From an uncultured Lachnospiraceae bacterium (GTDB lineage: Bacteria > Bacillota > Clostridia > Lachnospirales > Lachnospiraceae), in contig CAJTLX010000094.1 in assembly GCA_910577165.1 (NCBI GenBank), positions 1 through 5,144 of the forward strand: a stretch of DNA of 5,144 nt, read 5' to 3'. The position numbers and the translations under genes are program-made. The notes below the pieces were generated by a model. That model did not search any database and was not told the DNA's origin. It worked only from the letters and a program-made list of their open reading frames with translations. Numbering within the stretch: the first letter of the stretch is position 1; every line of letters starts with the position of its first letter. This document shows positions 1 through 5,093 of this stretch, one piece after another.

Positions 1-231
1 CTTTTGGATGAAGTTACCGCTTCACTTGATGCAAAGACAGCGGAGGCAGTCGCAGAAAATATTGTGATATTTGCAAAAAAATACGATATTGCGATTGTTG
101 CAGTTTCTCATAAGGATGAATTTGTTAAACTTTCCAACAAAAAAGTTGGTTTGTTAATTTCGATTTCGGAGAAAGGGGGTGAAAAACTTGAAGATCAAGA
201 AGATTACAGTAAACGAACAAAAGAAGATTAA
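1..231 (+). CDS. ABC transporter ATP-binding domain, C-terminal end (5' end outside window)
   Basis: This is the last 76 codons of a gene that begins before the window; the frame is open from base 1. It starts in the Walker B/D-loop region, LLDEVTASLDAKT, where DE supplies the magnesium-binding and catalytic acidic residues and SLD is the D-loop. About 25 residues later AVSHKDEF carries the H-loop histidine. These elements, in this order and spacing, identify an ABC-type nucleotide-binding domain that couples ATP hydrolysis to transport at the membrane. The rest of the protein (Walker A, signature motif, any membrane domain) is not visible, so substrate and direction cannot be told. The tail after the H-loop is short and ends in a charged stretch (EDQEDYSKRTKED). 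The last 44 bases overlap the start of the next small gene, whose ribosome binding site (AGGGGGTG, about 174-181) lies inside this coding sequence, so the two are probably translationally coupled in one operon. Confidence 0.88.
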   Translation, partial: LLDEVTASLDAKTAEAVAENIVIFAKKYDIAIVAVSHKDEFVKLSNKKVGLLISISEKGGEKLEDQEDYSKRTKED

Positions 232-374
232 TGCAAGTGGTCCGATTTGGTGTACAGCTACTTGCAGGAGAAGTCCTGTACCGCTTGGCTAATGATTTAT
301 TTGCCTTGTATGAGGAAACAGAGCAAGAAAGGGAAATGTATTCTTTTGTTTTGAGAGCCATATATGGTATGTGA
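188..374 (+). pseudogene. Small protein gene split across two frames (apparent 1-base frameshift)
   Basis: A TTG at 188 sits six bases after a strong AGGGGGTG ribosome binding site and opens a frame reading (M)KIKKITVNEQKKINASGPIW, then CTATCRRSPVPLG and a stop at 290-292 (34 residues). In the +1 frame the DNA from about 251 reads VQLLAGEVLYRLAND, LFALYEETEQEREMYSF and VLRAIYGM to a stop at 372-374, with codon usage that looks clearly coding. Removing one base near 251 joins the halves into a single protein of about 61 residues with a basic start and an amphipathic helical body. I do not recognise the family. It is the last gene before the terminator at 395 and is probably cotranscribed with the ABC ATPase gene it overlaps. 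Alternatives are a true 34-residue peptide with two cysteines, a separately started 47-residue protein (231-374), a programmed +1 shift, or a sequencing error. Confidence 0.5.
231..374 (+). CDS. 47-residue ORF, alternative intact reading of the split small gene
   Basis: If no frameshift is invoked, the 3' half of the small gene can be read from an ATG at 231. This ATG shares its A with the TAA stop of the ABC ATPase gene (TAATG), a classic coupling arrangement. The product begins MQVVRFGVQLLAGEVLYRL and ends VLRAIYGM. It has no cysteine, no signal peptide and a strongly acidic middle (EETEQERE), so it would be a small cytoplasmic helical protein. Only a weak AAGAAG lies upstream as a ribosome binding site, far poorer than the one in front of the TTG at 188. 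I therefore favour the frameshifted reading over this one. Function unknown. Confidence 0.35.
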   Translation: MQVVRFGVQLLAGEVLYRLANDLFALYEETEQEREMYSFVLRAIYGM

Positions 375-394
375 CATATGGCGAAACTGAAAAG

Positions 395-437
395 GTTATT
401 GTTTCACGATTAATAATTGTGAAACAATAACTTTTTT
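395..437 (+). terminator. Strong intrinsic terminator ending the ABC/small-protein operon
   Basis: A perfect 13-bp stem, GTTATTGTTTCAC (395-407) paired with GTGAAACAATAAC (419-431), encloses an 11-base AT-rich loop and is followed directly by six T (432-437). Four A lie at 390-393 on the left, so the structure could also work for minus-strand transcripts. It lies 20 bases after the stop of the small gene and separates that operon from the regulator's promoter. Confidence 0.93.
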
Positions 438-462
438 GTTTAAAAAAGAAAGTGATCATATA

Positions 463-491
463 TGGACAAACATTAATTGTTATGATATAAT
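463..491 (+). promoter_or_regulatory. Promoter of the HTH regulator gene (sigma-A type, extended -10)
   Basis: TGGACA (463-468, five of six bases of the -35 consensus), a 17-base spacer and a perfect TATAAT (486-491), preceded by TG at 483-484 as in extended -10 promoters. Transcription would start near 498, giving a leader of about 92 nt before the ATG at 590. I see no strong inverted repeat overlapping it, so the sequence gives no hint of autorepression. It should be a fairly strong constitutive promoter. Confidence 0.8.
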
Positions 492-589
492 ATAGTTAAG
501 TTATTGATTGATATAAAATTATGTTGAATAAAAAATGTATAGGAAGGGCTAAAGATAATGTGCCTTTAATTGAATTAGGAGAATGAGAT

Positions 590-2608
590 ATGAAATTGGA
601 AAATATAGGAAGACAAATTAAAATTTTGCGTGGAAGGGTGGGAATGTCAAGAAAAAAACTATGTGATGGACTATGCTCAGAATCAGAGCTTGTTTTTATT
701 GAAAAGGGAGAGAGTGCTGCGGATCTGATTTTACTTGTCGCGCTCTTGGAGCGTCTTGGGAAATCGGCGGAGCGATTGACCTATATTTTGACGATAAAAG
801 AGTATCAGAGATTTGCTGCACGCGACGAGATAGAGGACGCGCTGCGATTGGGAGATCTTCTGAAAGCGGAGAAAATATTTGAACATTACAGGAAAAATAA
901 TCCGGTTTCAGAAGGAAAAAAAAATTCTGAAAAATCTTCAAAAGAAAAAAAGAACGAATCAGATAAAATTTTATTTATGTATGAGGAAAAGATATTGGGG
1001 ATTTTCGCACTTGAGGAATATGAAAACTTGTGTAATAAAAACAGGGAAGATAGTGAAAGAGCAGTACAAAATCAAAACTCTATAAAAGATGGAGGGCTAC
1101 AGAGTGCAAAACTAGAGGTTGCCTCCAAACATTTAAAAAATGCAATTCTTCAAACCCTTTCCTACAAAGAGTTATTTAATGGGAAGCTAATTAAAGAACT
1201 TGATGGGGATGAAAAGCTTCTTGCAATGTTTGAAATTGAAAATATTCTGCTTTTTTTATCTGTGCAGGAAAAACAGGGAAAATGGCAGGGACATCTGGAG
1301 CTTTTGACGGCATTGTACCGCTATCTTGAAAAGAATGCGCAGGACGATGAACTGCGCGCACAGTATCTTGCGAAAGTTGGAATCTTACTTGGAGGATTGT
1401 ATCTGGAAAGGAAAGAACTTTCTATCTGTATAGAAATGCACGAAAAAATCCTTAATTTAAACAGGGAATATGGTATGATTGTCTGTATATTACCTATTTT
1501 GGAACAGATAATAACAGCGTATAAAAAACAGGGGAATATCGATAGAGCGCGATTTTATACGGTACATAAGGAGAATTTTAAGGCGGTTTTTTATGAATTT
1601 CATCTTAGAATAAACTGTGTAAACAAGCTATATTATACTTGTAAACTGCGACAATATTTTGTGGAAGGAAAATTGATTTCTGCGGAGCGTAGATGGAAGG
1701 GAATTTCGCAGACGGAACTGATTGACGGAATTTATCGGAATCCGGAAAATCTTTCGCGCATTGAGATTGGAAAAGCAAATGCGGATCGAAAAAAATTTTA
1801 TGCGTTGATGGAGCGTCTTGGAGTGGATAAGACCCGTTATAATGGGAATCTTTTTACTGACGAGTATCAGGTTTTAGAATTGGATCGAAATATTGAGAAA
1901 CATCTGGCAAAAAAACAGTATGAGGAAGTGGGACATGAACTGTATTTGCTTGAGAAATCCGTGGATATGAAAGAGAAATGTAATCAGCAGTTGGTTCTGG
2001 GGTTAAAAAACGGAGAAGCGTTCCGCGATGGAAAGATTACGTGTAAGGAGGCTCTAAAAAAGGCAAACGAACTTTTGGAAATGACGTATCATTTGGAAAA
2101 CACAGAGAAGGACAGGATGCAATATCGGAGGATTCCTTTTCGGAATGAGATGTACCTGTTCAACCAGATCTGTATATTTTTGCGGCGGGATGGCAGGATA
2201 GGGGAGGCGATTGAACTCTTAGAGCGAATGATGCGGACATATGACGGGGCGGTGGAGAAGAGGAAGTATCATTTTAAGGATGTGAGTTTGTGTCAAACAA
2301 ATTTGTCTAAGTGGATGGAAATGGAGAATCGGTTAGAAGAGGCGGAGAACATAGCGAATAAAGCGATACGGGAAAAACTAGTATGTGGAAATATTAATTT
2401 TATCCATAGATTATTGGCAACAAAATTTGATATTGTTGAAAAACAGAATAATAATGTATTATATCATAAAGGATGGTTACGATGGGCATATTTTTTAAGT
2501 GAGTGGTGCAATGATGAAAAGGATAGTCAAATATTGCAAAAAGTGATAAAAGAGAATAAAGAAAAATGCTACCATATTAGATTTTTATCAATAATATATT
2601 TGATATGA
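590..2608 (+). CDS. Double-HTH XRE-family regulator with helical (TPR-like) repeats, probable peptide-sensing receptor
   Basis: A 672-residue cytoplasmic protein with no membrane segment. The ATG at 590 follows AGGAG (577-581) by eight bases. Residues 6-57 form an XRE/Cro-type helix-turn-helix (GMSRKKLCDGLC then FIEKGES). A Lys/Ser/Glu-rich linker spans about 101-128. Residues 190-340 are helical with TPR-like segments (for example KKQGNIDRARFYTV). A second XRE-like HTH follows at about 360-411 (GISQTELIDG, LSRIEIGKANADRKK), closer to the family consensus than the first. More helical repeats lie at about 440-600, including GRIGEAIELLERMM and NRLEEAENIANKA. HTH plus TPR-like repeats is the build of RRNPP regulators, which bind short imported peptides and switch promoters; many of those are roughly 280-450 residues with one HTH, so this one is long and duplicated. 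The convergent secreted-peptide gene 19 bp downstream is its likely partner. DNA binding is well supported; peptide sensing is inference. Confidence 0.85.
   Translation: MKLENIGRQIKILRGRVGMSRKKLCDGLCSESELVFIEKGESAADLILLVALLERLGKSAERLTYILTIKEYQRFAARDEIEDALRLGDLLKAEKIFEHYRKNNPVSEGKKNSEKSSKEKKNESDKILFMYEEKILGIFALEEYENLCNKNREDSERAVQNQNSIKDGGLQSAKLEVASKHLKNAILQTLSYKELFNGKLIKELDGDEKLLAMFEIENILLFLSVQEKQGKWQGHLELLTALYRYLEKNAQDDELRAQYLAKVGILLGGLYLERKELSICIEMHEKILNLNREYGMIVCILPILEQIITAYKKQGNIDRARFYTVHKENFKAVFYEFHLRINCVNKLYYTCKLRQYFVEGKLISAERRWKGISQTELIDGIYRNPENLSRIEIGKANADRKKFYALMERLGVDKTRYNGNLFTDEYQVLELDRNIEKHLAKKQYEEVGHELYLLEKSVDMKEKCNQQLVLGLKNGEAFRDGKITCKEALKKANELLEMTYHLENTEKDRMQYRRIPFRNEMYLFNQICIFLRRDGRIGEAIELLERMMRTYDGAVEKRKYHFKDVSLCQTNLSKWMEMENRLEEAENIANKAIREKLVCGNINFIHRLLATKFDIVEKQNNNVLYHKGWLRWAYFLSEWCNDEKDSQILQKVIKENKEKCYHIRFLSIIYLI
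629..880 (+). repeat. Regulator internal duplication, copy 1 (residues 14-97)
   Basis: Protein-level repeat. This segment (RGRVGMSRKKLCDG to AEKIF) aligns with residues 367-451 of the same protein, with one gap and about 27 identities over about 75 positions by hand count. Conserved blocks are G-x-S, L-x-D-G, the recognition-helix I-E-x-G, L-x-E-R-L-G, E-Y-Q and the following I-E-x-x-L. It contains the first HTH and the helix after it. The similarity is not obvious at DNA level, so the duplication is old. Confidence 0.7.
1688..1942 (+). repeat. Regulator internal duplication, copy 2 (residues 367-451)
   Basis: Second copy of the HTH-plus-helix unit, starting RRWKGISQTELIDG and running through NLSRIEIGKA, ALMERLGV and DEYQ. 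It keeps the typical XRE recognition helix S-R-I-E-x-G, which copy 1 has drifted from (V-F-I-E-K-G). It may therefore be the better DNA-binding half. It is followed, as copy 1 is, by helical-repeat sequence. Confidence 0.68.
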
Positions 2609-2627
2609 TAACATTTTTATAGATTAA

Positions 2628-2813
2628 TTAATACATTATCGAAATATCGTCATCTTCAAAGATAGTTTCATCTCTAGGATGAGAACTTGTAGAGCAGGTG
2701 GAGCTCCCCGGTTCCTGTGTTTCCTGTTCGTGTGGTGTGACATTGCTAAGGATCGGGGTGACAAGCACTGCAAGCATAAGCAGTGTTGCGAGTTTTTTCT
2801 TTATCAGCTTCAT
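2628..2813 (-). CDS. Small secreted peptide precursor, 61 residues; candidate signalling peptide
   Basis: The protein starts MKLIKKKLATLLMLAVLVTP: a basic n-region, a hydrophobic core of about 16 residues, then ILSNVTP, where signal peptidase could cut near ILS. This is a good Sec signal peptide with no lipobox cysteine. The remainder, about 38 residues, is polar (HEQETQEPGSSTCSTSSHP) and ends in an acidic-then-hydrophobic tail, TIFEDDDISIMY, with one cysteine. I chose the ATG at 2813 over the TTG at 2822 because AAAGGA (2825-2830) lies about 11 bases before the ATG but only one or two before the TTG. The gene has its own promoter (2903-2931) and converges with the regulator gene. RRNPP signalling precursors (PapR, Phr, SHP, PrgQ types) are short exported proteins whose C-terminal residues are the signal, so the last 5-10 residues are the natural candidate here. 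That role is inference, and a small secreted effector is also possible. Confidence 0.75.
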   Translation of the reverse strand: MKLIKKKLATLLMLAVLVTPILSNVTPHEQETQEPGSSTCSTSSHPRDETIFEDDDISIMY

Positions 2814-2843
2814 GAAAATCAAGTCCTTTCTATAATTTTTTTG

Positions 2844-2879
2844 GCGGATATTCTCTTATCAGAAACAGGGAGTATCCGC
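2844..2879. repeat. Inverted repeat in the 5' leader of the peptide gene
   Basis: GCGGATA (2844-2850) pairs with TATCCGC (2873-2879). In plus-strand RNA the pairing extends to 12 continuous pairs with two G-U wobbles around a 12-base loop (2856-2867). In minus-strand RNA, the leader of the peptide gene, the 7-bp core remains but the extension has A/C mismatches. It lies between the predicted transcription start (about 2896) and the ribosome binding site (2825-2830). No U-tract follows on the plus strand (only TTCTTTC), and CCAAAAAAA follows on the minus strand, so it is not a standard terminator. It may be an mRNA-stability or translation-control hairpin, or an operator. Confidence 0.6.
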
Positions 2880-2902
2880 TTCTTTCAGGTGATTACAAAT
2901 TT

Positions 2903-2931
2903 AGTATACCATAAAAATGAGGAAAAAGGAA
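2903..2931 (-). promoter_or_regulatory. Promoter of the secreted-peptide gene (extended -10, weak -35)
   Basis: Read on the minus strand, TATACT (2908-2903) is preceded by TGG, an extended -10. At 17 bases the -35 position is TTCCTT (2931-2926), a poor match to consensus. Transcription would begin near 2896, giving an 83-nt leader. A weak -35 with a large dyad immediately upstream is the pattern of an activator-dependent promoter. Confidence 0.65.
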
Positions 2932-2932
2932 C

Positions 2933-2965
2933 GATTATTTCATGCAATTTTTGCAGAAAATAATC
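2933..2965. promoter_or_regulatory. 33-bp imperfect dyad, candidate activator operator
   Basis: Left arm GATTATTT (2933-2940), two mismatched bases, TGCAA (2943-2947), a TTT centre (2948-2950), then TTGCA (2951-2955), two mismatched bases and AAATAATC (2958-2965). That is 13 matched pairs in two blocks per side. It starts two bases upstream of the peptide gene's -35 and its centre lies about 53 bases upstream of the predicted start, where dimeric activators usually bind. Neither strand has a U-tract terminator arrangement or a gene end next to it. The regulator encoded at 590-2608 is the obvious candidate binder, but this is inference. Confidence 0.65.
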
Positions 2966-2967
2966 AA

Positions 2968-2995
2968 ATTTTGATGAAGAAGGAGTTATCAAAAT
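2968..2995. repeat. Second inverted repeat between the two divergent promoters
   Basis: ATTTTGAT (2968-2975) and ATCAAAAT (2988-2995) form a perfect 8-bp inverted repeat around a 12-base purine-rich spacer. It begins two bases after the 33-bp dyad and lies about 45 bases before the -35 of the transporter promoter. It may be a second operator, or it could be chance in AT-rich DNA. Confidence 0.45.
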
Positions 2996-3040
2996 CTATA
3001 TATAAAATATTGAAGGGAATAAGAAAAAGAGAATATAACA

Positions 3041-3069
3041 TTGACAGTACTCCTGTTTTTGAGTAGAAT
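3041..3069 (+). promoter_or_regulatory. Near-consensus promoter for the ABC exporter gene
   Basis: A perfect TTGACA (3041-3046), a 17-base spacer and TAGAAT (3064-3069, five of six). Transcription would start near 3076, about 95 nt before the GTG at 3171. A short hairpin, TGCTC/GAGCA (3090-3102), follows in the leader. Confidence 0.82.
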
Positions 3070-3136
3070 GAAGAGATTAGAAAAACAATTGCTCAGGGAG
3101 CAGAGATGTTTTTCTCGTAAATATGAAAATTTAAAG

Positions 3137-3143
3137 AAAGGAG
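3137..3143 (+). promoter_or_regulatory. Strong ribosome binding site with no start codon at normal spacing
   Basis: AAAGGAG is an excellent Shine-Dalgarno sequence, but no ATG, GTG or TTG occurs within the next 5-15 bases in any frame. The first start codon is the GTG at 3171, 27 bases away. The transporter frame is open from 3135, so a start codon may have been lost here, or a non-standard codon may be used. Confidence 0.5.
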
Positions 3144-3170
3144 AAGCCACCCAAAAAGCAAATATACAAA

Positions 3171-5093
3171 GTGGTAACATTACAGAAATTTTATGAATTT
3201 AGAACTGGACTTAAAGAAAAATATGAGCAGTGTGTTTTGTATGACCGCAAAAACATACACGATGAAGCAGTAAGAGATATCCGTGAGGACTTTAATTTCT
3301 TGATATGTTTGAGTATATTTGAATACATTTTGAGTGACAGACGACGAATGAATCCGAGAGCAAAAAAATTTTTATCCTACTACAAACCCTATCTCAAAGT
3401 ATTTTGTGCGGATATGCTCTGTGCATTTACGGTGGCGACAATCTCGTTAATTCTGCCGATAATTGTGCGCTATATTACAAATACTGTCCTAATAAATTAT
3501 GAGATCGGCGAGGCGGCGGGGATTATTGCAAAACTTGCGGCGGCGATGGTTGGACTTGCCATTTTGCAGTTTTTCTGTAATTTTTTTATCAACTATCAGG
3601 GACATATTATGGGCGCGAATATGGAATATGATATGCGCAATGATATCTTTGACCATTATCAGAAGCTTTCCTTTAATTTCTATGATAATCAGAAGGTGGG
3701 GCAGCTAATGACACGCGTGACAAATGATCTGTTTGAAATTACAGAACTTTGTCATCATGGACCGGAAGACATTGTGATTTCCATTATTAAATTTGTTGGT
3801 GCGTTTATCATTTTGATTTCTATAAATTGGAAACTGACATTCCTCCTGTTTGCGGTGATCCCGCTGATGTTTGTTTTCGCCTATATTATGAAGGGAAGGA
3901 TGAACCGGGCATTTCGCAAAAACCGGGAAAATATTGCACAGATCAACGCGCAGATCGAGGATAATCTCTCCGGCATTCGCGTAGTAAAATCCTTTGCGAA
4001 TGAGGAGCAGGAAATGCAGAAATTTCGCGTTGGAAATGGGGAGTTTGTCAAGAGCAAGAGCCATGCTTACTGGCAGATGGCAACTTTTCATTCGGGACTT
4101 GGATTCTTTACCGGCATGATCAATGTGGTGGTGATTATCGGCGGAGGACTATTGATTGCCAGGGGTGGACTTATGGTGAGTGACCTCTTAACTTTCTTAC
4201 TCTATGTCAACAATATTATTGAGCCGGTCAACAAGCTGATTAATTTTACGGAGCAGTTTCAAAATGGCGTAACCGGATTTTCGCGCTTTATGGATATTCT
4301 TGAGATCGATCCGGATATCAAGGATAAACCGGATGCGTTAGAACTTGACAAGGTAAAGGGGGATATCCGTTTTGAGGATGTGGCATTCCGCTATGAGGGG
4401 ACAAGAGAGGATGTGTTTGAACATATTGATTTTTCTGTCCCGGCGGGCGGCTATGTGGCTTTGGTGGGTTCCTCCGGGGTCGGCAAGACAACGCTGTGCA
4501 GTTTGATTCCCCGCTTTTATGAGGTTACCTCCGGAAAAGTGACGATCGACGGGATGGATATACGCGATGTAAGTCTGCGCTCCCTGCGGCGTAATATCGG
4601 CATTGTGCAGCAGGACGTATATCTGTTTGCGGGGACGGTGGCAGACAATATTCGCTACGGGAAACTTGACGCAACAAGGGAGGAGATTGAGGCGGCGGCA
4701 AAGCGCGCGAACGCGCATGAATTTATTATGGAATTGCCGGATGGCTATGATACTTATATTGGACAGCGCGGAGTAAAACTGTCGGGCGGACAAAAACAAA
4801 GGCTTAGTATTGCAAGAGTATTTTTAAAAAATCCGCCGGTTCTGATTTTTGATGAGGCGACCTCGGCACTTGATAATGAGAGTGAGAAGGTGGTGCAGGA
4901 ATCGCTTGAAAAACTTGCAGTGGGCAGGACGACTTTTGTGATTGCGCACCGGCTGACCACCATCCGCAATGCGAGGGAAATTTTTGTGCTGACTGAGAAC
5001 GGAATTGGTGAGAGGGGCACACACACAGAGCTTATGGAAAAGGGCGGACTGTATGCGTCGCTGTATGATGTGGGAAAGGTAAAGGGGGCATAA
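3171..5093 (+). CDS. ABC exporter half-transporter (fused TMD-NBD) with N-terminal extension
   Basis: A 640-residue membrane protein of the MsbA/YknU-like exporter type, which works as a dimer and uses ATP to move a substrate outward. Six hydrophobic segments lie at about 78-105, 117-140, 200-218, 222-240, 307-330 and 335-350. The ATPase domain is complete: Walker A GSSGVGKTT (433-441), Q-loop near Q480, signature LSGGQKQR (537-544), Walker B VLIFDE (557-562), D-loop SALD and H-loop H593. There is no N-terminal C39 peptidase domain, so nothing marks it as a bacteriocin or peptide processing exporter. The family's usual start corresponds to M60 (ATG at 3348, MNPRAKKFLSYYKPYL), giving about 581 residues. 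The first 59 residues are extra, AT-rich and unlike the rest. Starts to weigh are GTG 3171 (no near ribosome binding site), TTG 3300 (GAGGA 10 bases upstream) and ATG 3348 (weak site). The partner may be itself or a gene beyond the window. Substrate unknown. Confidence 0.9.
   Translation: MVTLQKFYEFRTGLKEKYEQCVLYDRKNIHDEAVRDIREDFNFLICLSIFEYILSDRRRMNPRAKKFLSYYKPYLKVFCADMLCAFTVATISLILPIIVRYITNTVLINYEIGEAAGIIAKLAAAMVGLAILQFFCNFFINYQGHIMGANMEYDMRNDIFDHYQKLSFNFYDNQKVGQLMTRVTNDLFEITELCHHGPEDIVISIIKFVGAFIILISINWKLTFLLFAVIPLMFVFAYIMKGRMNRAFRKNRENIAQINAQIEDNLSGIRVVKSFANEEQEMQKFRVGNGEFVKSKSHAYWQMATFHSGLGFFTGMINVVVIIGGGLLIARGGLMVSDLLTFLLYVNNIIEPVNKLINFTEQFQNGVTGFSRFMDILEIDPDIKDKPDALELDKVKGDIRFEDVAFRYEGTREDVFEHIDFSVPAGGYVALVGSSGVGKTTLCSLIPRFYEVTSGKVTIDGMDIRDVSLRSLRRNIGIVQQDVYLFAGTVADNIRYGKLDATREEIEAAAKRANAHEFIMELPDGYDTYIGQRGVKLSGGQKQRLSIARVFLKNPPVLIFDEATSALDNESEKVVQESLEKLAVGRTTFVIAHRLTTIRNAREIFVLTENGIGERGTHTELMEKGGLYASLYDVGKVKGA

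Noticed and set aside
357..382. Inverted repeat GCCATAT/ATATGGC just before the terminator
   Set aside because: It is short, AT-rich and spans the small gene's stop codon. The adjacent 13-bp terminator explains the end of the operon without it.
521..586. 21-codon ORF in the regulator's leader (MLNKKCIGRAK...), ending just before the regulator's ATG
   Set aside because: It has no ribosome binding site ahead of its ATG, and its open length is within what chance allows. It could be a coupling leader, but nothing supports that.
2679..2963. 94-residue plus-strand ORF opposite the secreted peptide gene
   Set aside because: It has no ribosome binding site, a Cys-rich and unnatural composition, and runs across the peptide gene, its promoter and the dyad. 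The minus-strand reading has a clear signal peptide, ribosome binding site and promoter.
3106..3120. Four-codon leader ORF after GGGAG in the exporter leader
   Set aside because: It is too short to judge, with no repeated regulatory codons and no attenuator-like structure after it.
2989..3180. 63-residue minus-strand ORF over the exporter promoter
   Set aside because: Its Phe/Ser/Leu-rich translation is typical of reading an A-rich purine strand backwards. It covers a near-consensus plus-strand promoter and has no ribosome binding site.
3068..3196. 42-residue plus-strand ORF starting MKRLEKQLLREQ
   Set aside because: Its ATG overlaps the -10 box of the only visible promoter, so that transcript would not contain the start, and it lacks a ribosome binding site.
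4338..5026. Several long minus-strand ORFs opposite the exporter ATPase domain
   Set aside because: They are reverse-frame shadows of a conserved coding region whose plus-strand product has every ABC motif intact. They have no ribosome binding sites or recognisable domains.
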